Assembly: GCF_009767915.1 (NCBI RefSeq)
Contig: NZ_WSRP01000013.1
Span: 1 to 64,000, forward strand
Reading direction: 5' to 3'
Source: Parasutterella muris
GTDB taxonomy: Bacteria > Pseudomonadota > Gammaproteobacteria > Burkholderiales > Burkholderiaceae_F
Length of the DNA: 64,000 nucleotides
The notes beneath the pieces are model-generated. The model worked only from the letters and a program-made list of their open reading frames with translations. It searched no databases and was not told where the DNA came from. Positions 55,500 through 64,000 of the stretch are shown in pieces. Positions within the stretch are counted from its first letter, which is position 1. The number at the start of each line of letters is the position of its first letter. A program made the position numbers and the translations under genes.

Positions 55500-56294
55500 T
55501 CAGTCTCTAATGCTCTCAAGCTGTACCGGACGATTCCACAAGAGCTCAACAACACTGCGGTGGTTTTCGGCTTCTCCGCTGATAAGAAAGCGTTCCGAGC
55601 CTTCATGATCTGTTTCGTTCAGCCCGTCAATTAGCGAAAGCCGATGCCGAAGCTCTTTGGCCACCGCAAGACTCGGATCAATAATCGTGATGCCGGCAGG
55701 TGCAAGCGTTTGGATCTGCTTAGTGAGGAACGGATAATGCGTGCATCCGAGCACAATCTGATCGGCATTTGCTTTGCGAATCGGATCCAGATACTTATGA
55801 ATCAGCGAAAGCGTATGCGGGCTCTCCCAAGCTCCGGCTTCAACGCACTCCATAAGACCGGGACACGGCACGGAAACAACTTTAATCGAGTCCTGAGCGT
55901 AACGCTTCACTAAATCTCGATAACGCTCGCTCGTCAGCGTTCGTGTGGTGGCAAGGACGCCGATCGCTCGGGTTTTGGAGGCGGCGGCTGCGGGCTTAAC
56001 CGCTGGTTCAATACCGATAATCGGAAGCGAGAATTTTGCTCTCAGATCATTGACCGCAGTTGCGGTCGCAGTGTTGCACGCAACGACAAGCGCTTTCACG
56101 CCGCGCAGCAGAAGCTCCCGTGTAATGCTTTCCGAGCGCTCGATAATGTACTGCGAGGATCGATCTCCATAGGGCGCATAGACGCAGTCTGCGAAATAGA
56201 GCAGGTCTTCATTGGGCATCAGCGAGCGAATCGCTTTCATCACGGAAAGACCGCCAAGTCCCGAATCAAAAACTCCGACAGGCGCTTTGTTCAT
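55500..56294 (-). CDS. murI: Glutamate racemase
   Basis: 264 residues. Active-site cysteines are in VACNTATAT and VLGCTHYPF; GVFDSGLGGLSV opens the protein. It supplies D-glutamate for peptidoglycan. It overlaps the upstream transporter gene by four bases and ends a long minus-strand run beginning with purC. Confidence 0.96.
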   Translation of the reverse strand: MNKAPVGVFDSGLGGLSVMKAIRSLMPNEDLLYFADCVYAPYGDRSSQYIIERSESITRELLLRGVKALVVACNTATATAVNDLRAKFSLPIIGIEPAVKPAAAASKTRAIGVLATTRTLTSERYRDLVKRYAQDSIKVVSVPCPGLMECVEAGAWESPHTLSLIHKYLDPIRKANADQIVLGCTHYPFLTKQIQTLAPAGITIIDPSLAVAKELRHRLSLIDGLNETDHEGSERFLISGEAENHRSVVELLWNRPVQLESIRD

Positions 56295-57193
56295 GAGGCC
56301 TCGCTCGGATTAAGACGCTTGCGGCTTTTAAGATAGCCCGGAAGCCATGAACTGACCAAAATGCTGAGTACGACCAGTGCGCCGCCTGCAAGCGTGTTCC
56401 AGCCCATGTGCTCTCCGACGAGCCAGCCGATTAGGCCTGCAAAAACCGGCTCCAGCGTGTAAATCAGTACAGCCCTTGTTGCCGACACGCTCTTTTGCGC
56501 CCAGCTCATCGCGAACTGGTTAAACGCGATCATGCCGATCAGAATCGCCAGACAGATAAACGTGGCGCCGGTCGGCGCAAAACGAATATCCTCAAACGTA
56601 AGGCAGTAAAGCGTGCTCCACATTGCAACCGTGGAAAGCTGCGTAAAGCAGAACAGCATCGGATCGCACTTGTTGGCAAAATGACTCAGCACCAATATCT
56701 CAAGCGCGCAGAAGCAGGCGCTTGCGATTGTGATCCATTCTCCAAAGTTCCCGCTAAAGGAAATTCGGCTCGGATCCATGATGAGAATCATGCCGAGGAA
56801 CGCGGTCAGAATGCCGCAGGAAACAATAAGTCCCGGGCGCTTGCGGAAAAGTATCAGCTGAAAGAGCGGAACAAAAGGCACGTAAAGCGCGGTCAGGAAG
56901 GCGGAAATCGAACTCGAGATGGTCTGCAGCCCTACAGTCTGCAGAAAATAGCCCAAGAAGATGCAGGATCCGGCGCTGAAACCCGCGATCCAATCCTCCT
57001 TGCGAAGGTTCAAAAGCCTTGAGCGCAGAATAAGCGCCATCACAAGCGCGCCGCCGATAAAGCGAAGCGCTACGAGAAGCGCCGGAGAAAGTCCTTTAAG
57101 GCTGATGGAAAGAAGGATAAAGGATGCGCCCCAGAGCGCTGTCACCATGACAAGCGCCCATTCGGGCCTGACGTGCCTAGTGAAAAAATTCAT
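56291..57193 (-). CDS. EamA/DMT-family transporter
   Basis: 300 residues with ten predicted transmembrane helices in two EamA repeats (WALVMVTALWGASFILLSIS and ATRAVLIYTLEPVFAGLIGW). Members export amino acids or metabolites; the substrate is not predictable. It overlaps both neighbours by four bases. Confidence 0.9.
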   Translation of the reverse strand: MNFFTRHVRPEWALVMVTALWGASFILLSISLKGLSPALLVALRFIGGALVMALILRSRLLNLRKEDWIAGFSAGSCIFLGYFLQTVGLQTISSSISAFLTALYVPFVPLFQLILFRKRPGLIVSCGILTAFLGMILIMDPSRISFSGNFGEWITIASACFCALEILVLSHFANKCDPMLFCFTQLSTVAMWSTLYCLTFEDIRFAPTGATFICLAILIGMIAFNQFAMSWAQKSVSATRAVLIYTLEPVFAGLIGWLVGEHMGWNTLAGGALVVLSILVSSWLPGYLKSRKRLNPSEAS

Positions 57194-58062
57194 CGGTTTC
57201 TGTCGCTTCGGTTGGGTTTGCGGTGATAACTGTTGTTTTTATTTCTTGGGTGCGCGCTTCCTGTCGGACGACGGTGCAGCCCGGATTTTGCTTCAAAACT
57301 TTCAAAGTCCGAAAGATAACGCCACTTTCCGACAGGCAGTTTGCCAAGTGTGACGCCGCCTACGCGGACGCGTTTCAGCGCGAGCACTTTGAGACCGACT
57401 AAATCGCACATGCGTCTGATCTGTCGGTTTCTGCCTTCACGCAGCACGAATTTCAGCTGATCGTCGTTCAGCCACGAGACGTCCGCTTTCTGAAGGGGCT
57501 TGCCGTCTAATTCAAGGCCGAAGTTTAAAAGTGCAAGCTTTTCCTGCGGAAACTCAGAGTTAGGGGCTCCGTTCGTCTGCGCGACACGCACAATGTATTC
57601 TTTTTCGATGGTGCTGTTTTCACCGATGAGCTGCTTGGCGACTCGACCGTCCTGCGTCAGCACCAGCAGACCCGTGGAGTTAATGTCCAGTCTTCCCGCG
57701 GGTACGAGACTCTTTAACTGTCCAGGGTTGAAGCGCTGCTTGGTTTTGTCATCCGCCCAGCGGTTTCTCGGCTGAATTAACACCTTGGCCGGTTCATGCC
57801 CGTCTTCGGCCTGCCCGGAAACATAGCCGAGCGGTTTATTCAAAATAATCGTCACGCGCTCGCTTTGCTGCTCCTTCGCTCTTCTATCGATTTCGATTTT
57901 CTGATCAGGGCGTACCTTTGAGCCGAGTTCGCTGACGACTTGGCCGTCAACTTTGACCCAGCCTTTGGCGATCCATTCGTCTGCTTCTCTGCGGGAGGAT
58001 AGACCCAATTCGCTCATTCGCTTGGAAAGTCTGACAAGGTCAGAAGCGGTTTGTTCAGTCAT
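57190..58062 (-). CDS. rRNA pseudouridine synthase, RsuA/RluB/RluF family
   Basis: 290 residues. An N-terminal S4 RNA-binding domain (RLSKRMSELGLSSRREADEW) precedes the catalytic domain with PAGRLDINSTGLLVLTQDG (catalytic Asp) and REGRNRQIRRMCDLVG. The C-terminus is a basic Asn/Arg/His-rich tail. Closest in pattern to RluF-type 23S enzymes, though RluB cannot be excluded. Confidence 0.9.
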   Translation of the reverse strand: MTEQTASDLVRLSKRMSELGLSSRREADEWIAKGWVKVDGQVVSELGSKVRPDQKIEIDRRAKEQQSERVTIILNKPLGYVSGQAEDGHEPAKVLIQPRNRWADDKTKQRFNPGQLKSLVPAGRLDINSTGLLVLTQDGRVAKQLIGENSTIEKEYIVRVAQTNGAPNSEFPQEKLALLNFGLELDGKPLQKADVSWLNDDQLKFVLREGRNRQIRRMCDLVGLKVLALKRVRVGGVTLGKLPVGKWRYLSDFESFEAKSGLHRRPTGSAHPRNKNNSYHRKPNRSDRNR

Positions 58063-58071
58063 GATTTTCGC

Positions 58072-59064
58072 TCAGTGTTTTTTATCCGCGGCCGCTCTGC
58101 TCAGACGATCGAGAACACCGGCCGATGTCTCGCTGTACTCGGGTTCCACCACAAAAATCATATCCGCACCGCACTTGTCCAGTTCGTGCATCCAGCTGTA
58201 GAGGTGGACCTGAAGGTCTTTCGCATCTGTGTAGCCCTTGGCGCGTACGCAGACTTTGGCAAAGCGATCGGCAATCGCTTTCGGCGCGATCAGCGCAAAG
58301 GTCTCGAAGTGACGCGCGGCAAACTGCGTTTCTCCCGCTAAATCTTCAGCGCAGACAATCTTCAGCGCGTGTTCCGGCGCATAGTGGCTCTTCAGAGAAC
58401 CGGAGACGCGCGGAGAAGCGCCGATTGCGCCGTGCATAACCGGTTTGTCCAGGACCTTGGAAATCATCTCGGCGGTGATTTCGCCCTCGCGCAGGATGCG
58501 GGGCTCTGTGCCGCTCATATCCAGAATGGTGGATTCAATACCAACGGTGCATTCGCCGCCGTCCAGTATGTAGTCGGTTTTGCCCTCGGGCTTGACGCCG
58601 AGATCGTCACGAACGTGCTGAGCGGTGGTCGGACTGATCTTTCCAAACGTGTTGGCGCTTGGAGCGGCCACGCCTTTTCCTTTGCCTTCATCAAAAAGGC
58701 AAAGCAGCTCGTGCGTGAGCGGATGCGACGGGCAGCGCAGCGCGACGGTGTCCTGGCCGCCCGTGACGAAGTCCTTGGCTCTCTCGCTTTTCTTGAGCAC
58801 AATCGTGAGCGGACCGGGCCAAAAGGCGTCCGTAAGCTTTTTAACGTCGCTCGGAACATCCTTTGTCCAGTAGGGGATCGCGTCCGCGCCGCAGACATGA
58901 ACGATCAGCGGGTGCGTCGCAGGACGATTTTTAGCGGCGTATATGCTTTTAACCGCCGCTTCGTTCTCCGCATCCGCCGCTAAACCGTAGACGGTCTCCG
59001 TCGGGATTGCGACGAGACCGCCTGCCTTTAACACTTCAACTGCTTTTTCAAGCTCTTTTTTCAT
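58072..59064 (-). CDS. tsaC: L-threonylcarbamoyladenylate synthase (Sua5/TsaC long form)
   Basis: 330 residues. The YrdC domain shows GGLVAIPTETVYGLAADAEN, KNRPATHPL, FWPGPLTIVLKKS and APSANTFGKISPTTA; a C-terminal Sua5 domain follows (from about 230, SLKSHYAPEH). It makes the threonylcarbamoyl-AMP used by TsaB/D/E for tRNA t6A. It lies nine bases from both neighbours. Confidence 0.94.
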   Translation of the reverse strand: MKKELEKAVEVLKAGGLVAIPTETVYGLAADAENEAAVKSIYAAKNRPATHPLIVHVCGADAIPYWTKDVPSDVKKLTDAFWPGPLTIVLKKSERAKDFVTGGQDTVALRCPSHPLTHELLCLFDEGKGKGVAAPSANTFGKISPTTAQHVRDDLGVKPEGKTDYILDGGECTVGIESTILDMSGTEPRILREGEITAEMISKVLDKPVMHGAIGASPRVSGSLKSHYAPEHALKIVCAEDLAGETQFAARHFETFALIAPKAIADRFAKVCVRAKGYTDAKDLQVHLYSWMHELDKCGADMIFVVEPEYSETSAGVLDRLSRAAADKKH

Positions 59065-59073
59065 GCTTATCGA

Positions 59074-60240
59074 TTATTCCGGAAGCTCCAATCCGAGAAG
59101 GCGAGCCGCCATTTGGGCTTTAAACATGGCTTCCTCTTCGCTTGAAGCGATACATGTAATGTGGCCCATTTTACGACCGTGTCTCGGCTGCTTCTTGCCG
59201 TATAAATGCAGTTTGAGCCCCGGAATGTCTAATACGCTTTCCCAGTGCGGTTCACGAATCTCTTCGTTCTCATCAAACCACAAATCTCCTAAAAGATTCA
59301 GCATGACGGATTTGCTGATCTGCTCGGAAGATCCGAGCGGCAGATCGGCCATCGCGCGCACCTGCTGCTCATACTGGCTGCAGACGCAGGCGTCAATGGT
59401 GGCGTGACCGGAATTGTGCGGACGCGGTGCAAGCTCATTGGCGACAAGCTGACCGTTGGCAAGCACAAAGAGTTCGGTGCAGAGAACGCCGACGTAATCA
59501 AGCTTATTGATGATTCTTTCCGCAATCGCTCTGGCGTTCTTTGCGCTCTCTTCATCTACGCGCGCAGGCATAATCGACACGGCAAGGATTCCGTTACGAT
59601 GGTAATTCTCGCAGACGGGATAAACGCTCACCTCACCTTTGCGGTTGCGCGCGGCGATAACGGACACTTCTTTAAAAAGCGGCAGTCGCTTTTCTAAAAC
59701 ACAGCGGACGCGCCCGAGTTTTTCAAACGCGCTGAGAAGCTCACGCTTGTCGTTTACAGTGATCTGACCTTTCCCGTCATAGCCAAGACGCGCGGTTTTT
59801 AAAATCGCAGGGAAATAATCCGGTGTAACCTCTTCGCAGTCATGATCGGAGAGAATCAGAAGGTGCGGCGCTACCGGGCAGAGCGCGGAGCGGATAAAGC
59901 TCTTCTCATCAAAACGATCCTGCGTGACGCGTACAGCGTTTGCGCAGGGACTAGTTCTTACGCCTTTGGACGCCAGAAATTCAAGCGCCTGAGCAGGCAC
60001 GTTTTCAAATTCCGTTGTCACAGCCGGGCAGAGCGAAGCGAGTTCTTCGAGCGCTTTCTCGTCGGTGTAGGGTGCGCAGATGTGCTTTTCTGCGACCACG
60101 GCCGCGGGCGCGTTCGGATCCGGCTCAAGCACGCATACGCGGTAGCCCATCGTCGCCGCTGCCTGAGCAAACATGCGGCCGAGCTGACCGCCGCCGAGAA
60201 GACCGAGCCAGCTGCCCGGAAGAATAGGTTTGTCTGTCAT
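59074..60240 (-). CDS. purK: N5-carboxyaminoimidazole ribonucleotide synthase
   Basis: 388 residues, ATP-grasp. GLLGGGQLGRMFAQAAATMG at the N-terminus, KTARLGYDGKGQ, and ELAPRPHNSGH with the metal-binding residues are typical. Works with PurE next door in AIR carboxylation. Confidence 0.97.
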   Translation of the reverse strand: MTDKPILPGSWLGLLGGGQLGRMFAQAAATMGYRVCVLEPDPNAPAAVVAEKHICAPYTDEKALEELASLCPAVTTEFENVPAQALEFLASKGVRTSPCANAVRVTQDRFDEKSFIRSALCPVAPHLLILSDHDCEEVTPDYFPAILKTARLGYDGKGQITVNDKRELLSAFEKLGRVRCVLEKRLPLFKEVSVIAARNRKGEVSVYPVCENYHRNGILAVSIMPARVDEESAKNARAIAERIINKLDYVGVLCTELFVLANGQLVANELAPRPHNSGHATIDACVCSQYEQQVRAMADLPLGSSEQISKSVMLNLLGDLWFDENEEIREPHWESVLDIPGLKLHLYGKKQPRHGRKMGHITCIASSEEEAMFKAQMAARLLGLELPE

Positions 60241-60251
60241 ATTCGGGTCAA

Positions 60252-60746
60252 TTAAAGAGGAAGAACCATGTCGCGGGCTTTTTGATTCTGCGCGCGGCGG
60301 AAGTCCGCTAATTTGTCCGCAAGCGCTTCGTCCGTGACGGAGAGAATCTGAACGGCGTAAAGCGCAGCGTTTGCGGCACCGGCTTCACCGATGGCAAAGG
60401 TCGCGACCGGCACGCCCTTGGGCATCTGGACGATTGAATAAAGCGAATCCTGACCTTTGAGGTAGCGGCTCGGAACCGGCACACCGCATACCGGCAGCGT
60501 GGTTTTAGCGGCAAGCATGCCCGGAAGGTGGGCTGCGCCGCCTGCGCCCGCGATAATCACTTTAAAGCCGTTCTTGCGGGCGTTTTCTGCAAATTCAAAC
60601 ATCTCATCCGGCATACGGTGCGCGGAAACCACTTTCGCGGTAAACGGAACGCCGAACTGCGTCAGCATGTCGGCGGCGTTTTTCATGACATCCCAATCGG
60701 AGTTGGAGCCCATGAGGATAGCGACTGCGGGTTTTGTTTCTGTCAT
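60252..60746 (-). CDS. purE: N5-carboxyaminoimidazole ribonucleotide mutase
   Basis: 164 residues. Signatures [19 protein letters not shown] and [13 protein letters not shown]. Separated from purK by 11 bases. Confidence 0.97.
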   Translation of the reverse strand: MTETKPAVAILMGSNSDWDVMKNAADMLTQFGVPFTAKVVSAHRMPDEMFEFAENARKNGFKVIIAGAGGAAHLPGMLAAKTTLPVCGVPVPSRYLKGQDSLYSIVQMPKGVPVATFAIGEAGAANAALYAVQILSVTDEALADKLADFRRAQNQKARDMVLPL

Positions 60747-60772
60747 CGTTAATTCCTAATTAGTCAGTAATC

Positions 60773-60796
60773 GAAACGCGCCTTGCGGCGCGTTTC
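60773..60796 (-). terminator. Hairpin between purC and purE
   Basis: GAAACGCGCC-TTGC-GGCGCGTTTC, perfect 10-bp stem. The U run is short, so it may be a partial terminator or mRNA-processing hairpin separating purC from purE. Confidence 0.6.
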
Positions 60797-60814
60797 ATGA
60801 GTGGGGCAGAAGAC

Positions 60815-61708
60815 TTAGTCTTCAACACCGTGGCCGGCGAGACGAATCAGCGCCTCTTCGTATTTTTCGCTGGTCTTCTTCAGAACATCGGCGGGAATTT
60901 CAGGCGCGGGCGCTTTCTTATTCCAGGGCTGTGTTTCCAGCCAGTCGCGGATGAACTGCTTGTCAAAGCTCGGTTCGGACTGACCGACCTTGTATTCGTC
61001 GGCAGGCCAGAAGCGGGAAGAGTCCGGTGTGAGGATTTCGTCCATCAGCACAACCGTGCCGTCTTCGTCCAGACCGAATTCAAACTTGGTGTCGGCGATG
61101 ATGATGCCTTTTGTGGCCGCATAGTCAGCCGCTTTCTTGTAGAGCGCGAGTGTGTAGTCGCGAATCTGAGAAGCGATCTTTTCGCCGTAGAGCTCAACGA
61201 CTTTTTCGTAAGAGATGTTCTCGTCGTGCTGACCGGCTTCGGCTTTACCGGCCGGTGTGAAGATCGGTTCGGGAAGTTTTTCGCTCTGCTTCAGGCCGGC
61301 GGGAAGTTTTACGCCGCAGACGGAACCTGTCTGCTGATATTCTTTCCAGCCGCTTCCGGAAAGATAGCCGCGGGCAACGCATTCAACCAAAATCGGTTTC
61401 AGACGTTTGGCGACAACGGCGCGTCCTTTAACCTGATCGACTTCGTCGGCTTCGACGACGTCTTCAGGCTTGATGCCGGTGAGATGATTCGGAACGATAC
61501 CGTCAAGCTGCTTGAACCAGAAGTCAGTCAGCGCAGTAAGAATTTTGCCTTTTTTCGGGATCGGATCGCCGAGAATAACGTCAAAGGCGGAAATACGATC
61601 GGAAGCGATAATCAGAAGTTTATCGTCGCCGACAGCATAGCTGTCGCGAACTTTGCCGCGGTAGACGAGAGGAAGTGACTTAATGGAAGTCTTGACAATT
61701 TCAGCCAT
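60815..61708 (-). CDS. purC: SAICAR synthetase
   Basis: 297 residues from the ATG at 61708, which follows AGGAG; a longer frame adds 27 unlikely residues. [36 protein letters not shown] and [18 protein letters not shown] are typical of the longer PurC type. First gene of the purine-tsaC-murI run. Confidence 0.97.
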   Translation of the reverse strand: MAEIVKTSIKSLPLVYRGKVRDSYAVGDDKLLIIASDRISAFDVILGDPIPKKGKILTALTDFWFKQLDGIVPNHLTGIKPEDVVEADEVDQVKGRAVVAKRLKPILVECVARGYLSGSGWKEYQQTGSVCGVKLPAGLKQSEKLPEPIFTPAGKAEAGQHDENISYEKVVELYGEKIASQIRDYTLALYKKAADYAATKGIIIADTKFEFGLDEDGTVVLMDEILTPDSSRFWPADEYKVGQSEPSFDKQFIRDWLETQPWNKKAPAPEIPADVLKKTSEKYEEALIRLAGHGVED

Positions 61709-62069
61709 TTTTTCTCCTGTGACCCGCCGTTTCCAGCTGAAGAGCGGGCGTTTGTATGGATTTGAAGCAAAGAAATTAACCAGCACCATTTTAATTCGAG
61801 CGGCCGCGTGTTTTAGTCCTCGGGCATAGAAAATGACCGTCCGAACAAGAAAAAAAAGGTGCCGACTTCAAAGGAGAAAGAAGTCGGCCGCTGACAAAGG
61901 AGGGTTCAATACGGCTTAGAGCCGTCCGTATTGAGTGGTCGAGGTGAATCACCCGGTTGTCAAAAATCGGAACAGTAAGCGAATAAACCTTGCTATTCCC
62001 TTCAAACTGAGTTCAGTTTATTTAAGTAAAACAAAACTTTTGGTTAGATTAAATATGAAAATTTGTTTG
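61709..62069. other. purC-lysR intergenic region
   Basis: It holds the purC promoter side, the lysR terminator (61850-61888) and a second inverted repeat CAATACGG ... CCGTATTG (around 61907-61936) of unknown role, possibly a regulator site for the purine genes. Confidence 0.4.
61850..61888 (-). terminator. Rho-independent terminator of the LysR gene
   Basis: GCCGACTTC and GAAGTCGGC form a 9-bp stem; on the minus strand a run of eight T follows two bases after ACC. Confidence 0.85.
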
Positions 62070-63065
62070 TTATAGGCCCTGATGCTCAACATTAATATTG
62101 AGCGTAACGCCCGGAAGCACTTCATTAATTTTTGGCGCGAGTACCGCTGCGACTTGGTTCTTGATGAGTTTGGCAAGGCGAGAGGCTTCCGCATCAAACT
62201 CCTTGCTGATCCACATCAGATATACCGCTCTGAAAAAAATTGGTTCCGGAGACGCAATGATATCCAGGCTGTCACTGAAATTCTGATTTTCCATAATGAC
62301 GGTCGGACGCGCCATGCCCCAGCCGAGACCGTCGGCAACCATTGTTGTGAGCAGCATATTGCAGTCGACCGCGATATCCGGAATGAGAGAAATACCTCTG
62401 CTTCGCAAAAACATTTCATTGACCTGACCCGCGCCGCACTCGTTCCAATAGCCGATATAAGGCAGCGGCAGATGCTTCAGATCTTTCCAATCCTGAATCC
62501 GGACTCTGTGTTTGGAGAGATAGCCTTTCGGAAAAATCAGAAGCGTCGGTTCTTCAAAAATTCTTTTGCGGCTGATCGCTTTGGTGTTGGTGTAGAGGTT
62601 ATTGGTCAGAATCAAATCCGCGGTGCGGTTCTGAAGCCTCGGAATCAGAACGTTCGCGCTGCCGGAAGTGATCGCGATATCGCCGTGGTCCTTTCTTAAT
62701 TCCCTTGCAAGACTGACGCCGAGCGTAACCGAAAGACTCTCAAGCATGCCGAGCCGAAGCGAGGGCAGGTTTTCTCTGCGGATTCTGAGCTCCTCAAAGA
62801 ATTCATTTAAATCACTCGTAATGTCTCTCAGCTTGTTATAAAGAAGCGCGGCTTCCGGCGTCGGCTGAAGCGGCTTCGTTCGGGTAAAGAGCTTGACGCC
62901 GACCTGCTCCTCAAAAGCTTTAATCGACTTGGAGACTGCCGGCTGAGAGATGTGCAGAACTTCTGCCACGCGGGAGAAATTTTTAAGGTCATAACAGAGC
63001 ATGAACACCGAAGCTCGCTGATTGAGCGGAGGGCGTGAGACGTTAAGCGAATTGAGACCGGCCAT
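62070..63065 (-). CDS. LysR-family transcriptional regulator
   Basis: 331 residues. The winged helix-turn-helix includes FSRVAEVLHISQPAVSKSIKAFEEQVGVKLFTRT; the rest is a LysR substrate-binding domain. No divergent target gene lies beside it, so its regulon is unknown. The first 20 residues are longer than usual and a later start is possible. Confidence 0.92.
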   Translation of the reverse strand: MAGLNSLNVSRPPLNQRASVFMLCYDLKNFSRVAEVLHISQPAVSKSIKAFEEQVGVKLFTRTKPLQPTPEAALLYNKLRDITSDLNEFFEELRIRRENLPSLRLGMLESLSVTLGVSLARELRKDHGDIAITSGSANVLIPRLQNRTADLILTNNLYTNTKAISRKRIFEEPTLLIFPKGYLSKHRVRIQDWKDLKHLPLPYIGYWNECGAGQVNEMFLRSRGISLIPDIAVDCNMLLTTMVADGLGWGMARPTVIMENQNFSDSLDIIASPEPIFFRAVYLMWISKEFDAEASRLAKLIKNQVAAVLAPKINEVLPGVTLNINVEHQGL

Positions 63066-63115
63066 GTCGCAGCTCCTGACAAAAGTAATATCGAAATTTT
63101 ACCTTGCAAAATGAA

Positions 63116-63140
63116 ACAGCCCGAACGAGTCGGGCTGTTT
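63116..63140. terminator. Terminator hairpin
   Basis: CAGCCCGA-ACGAG-TCGGGCTG with A and T runs on both sides. It can end the minus-strand partial gene at 63157. Confidence 0.8.
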
Positions 63141-63156
63141 TGCAGGAAAATTTTGT

Positions 63157-64000
63157 TTAATTGGCGGGTTTAACAAATACGTTTTTCGCAACGGCGTTAA
63201 AGAAGTCGCTTTGAGCTGCAAGCGCTTCATTGAGCTGCTGCGTGCTCTGTCCGTCCGATCTCAGAACCTCTCCGCAGAGCAGCATCGCCTTTCCGTCCAT
63301 CGGAATCGCGTAGTAATACACGGCGTTGTCTTTGTCATTTACCGCCGGATAGGTGACGCGCACAATCTGAGTGTCGGGAAGTTTTTCTGTCACGGCGTCA
63401 GCTCTGTTTTTCTGAAGTCCTGCGACCAGGCTGTCGACCGTTGATCCGGTCGGGGTTGTAATGAGCGCGACGACATACTTGCCGCTGCCCGATTCGCTTC
63501 TGAAGCTCATGAATTCATTCTGTCCGAGAGAAAGATCCTGAGACAGGTTCCAAGAAAGCGGGAGCGTCAGTTCCACAGGCTGCTCAAAGCCCTGGACCTG
63601 AACCGGGAAGAGACGCTTGTAGCCCTGATTCCATTCGTCCATCGGGTTCGGATAACGGATGGTCAGGATATAAGGCACGAGCGGATCAACCACTTTGTCT
63701 TCGACGCCGTTCTTGAAGTCGGCAAGCCAGCTTTCCGCTTTGTCCATGCGTTCTTTGGAGAACGTATCGTTCATCCATTTCTGGATAGCTTCTTTGCCTT
63801 CGCTGCCTTTCTGCATGCTTTCCTGCCAGCCCTGACTGAACTTCTCTTTAATAGAGGGCCACTGATCTTTCAGCTGTGTGGTGTAGTTCTGAGCTTCATC
63901 AGCGTATTCCGAGCTCTTTTCTCCGATTTTTTTGACGGAGTCGGAGAGTTTGTCAAACCAGCCGGAGACAGTTTGGCCGGCGCTGTGTGCGGCTTCGCTT
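63157..64000 (-). CDS. Hypothetical protein, 5' end outside the window
   Basis: The frame is open to the right edge: at least 280 residues, start not seen. The visible N-terminal part is helical and charged (SGWFDKLSDSVKKIGEKSSE, MQKGSEGKEAIQKW); the C-terminal part is beta-rich (ELTLPLSWNLSQDL, KYVVALITTPTGST, YYYAIPMDGKAMLL). No recognised family. Confidence 0.7.
   Translation of the reverse strand, partial: SEAAHSAGQTVSGWFDKLSDSVKKIGEKSSEYADEAQNYTTQLKDQWPSIKEKFSQGWQESMQKGSEGKEAIQKWMNDTFSKERMDKAESWLADFKNGVEDKVVDPLVPYILTIRYPNPMDEWNQGYKRLFPVQVQGFEQPVELTLPLSWNLSQDLSLGQNEFMSFRSESGSGKYVVALITTPTGSTVDSLVAGLQKNRADAVTEKLPDTQIVRVTYPAVNDKDNAVYYYAIPMDGKAMLLCGEVLRSDGQSTQQLNEALAAQSDFFNAVAKNVFVKPAN

Noticed and set aside
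60797..61678. 293-codon plus-strand frame across purC
   Set aside because: Antisense to a certain purC gene; Phe/Val-rich shadow translation.

Overview
The window looks like the chromosome of a gut betaproteobacterium of the order Burkholderiales, most likely a Sutterellaceae member (Sutterella or Parasutterella-like). The grounds are the gene order hflK-hflC-DUF2065-hisZ-purA-phosphoribosyltransferase, which is typical of betaproteobacteria, and a high density of periplasmic flavin reductases with TtrS/TtrR-like two-component systems, a known trait of gut Burkholderiales. The genus is an inference. No rRNA or CRISPR array was seen.

Layout. 1-7.5 kb: a two-FMN-domain fumarate-reductase-like flavoprotein, a cluster of three small lipoprotein genes (one broken at a run of nine G), and a Tat-exported flavoprotein with a separate tetraheme cytochrome. 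7.5-12.8 kb: two more flavoprotein genes and a sensor kinase/FixJ-type regulator pair. 13.3-16.7 kb: a decayed integrative element in the 3' end of tRNA-Leu(CAA), with resolvase, DinJ-YafQ toxin-antitoxin and a frameshifted integrase. 17-24.8 kb: housekeeping (tsaE, amiC, hflK, hflC, hisZ, purA). 24.9-29.4 kb: an AT-richer island after tRNA-Leu(CAG), with a candidate structured RNA, an unknown 298-residue protein, and small membrane proteins, one of them flanked by direct repeats. 29.4-32.4 kb: fba, dgkA, purB. 33.5-39.7 kb: a helicase with a nuclease-like insert, a dead response regulator, and a lemA/TPM operon. 39.8-43.9 kb: DUF401 transporter, RpiR regulator, flavoprotein and tetraheme cytochrome. 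44.1-49.4 kb: a 1026-residue unknown membrane protein, a DUF262 defence-type gene, and a truncated GntR regulator. 49.5-55.3 kb: a second reductase/two-component cluster. 55.5-64 kb: murI, EamA, pseudouridine synthase, tsaC/sua5, purK, purE, purC, a LysR regulator and a partial gene.

How the parts work together. Seven FAD_binding_2 proteins sit in four places. Five are probably exported enzymes that reduce unsaturated organic acids with electrons from the quinone pool, delivered by small tetraheme cytochromes or covalent FMN domains. Two clusters carry a sensor kinase with a periplasmic binding-protein-like input domain plus a FixJ-type regulator; a third has an RpiR regulator and a transporter. 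In both two-component clusters the flavoprotein gene next to the response regulator has lost catalytic residues, while its partner keeps them. This suggests the degenerate paralogue may have a sensing or partner role, and it is the most interesting system in the window.
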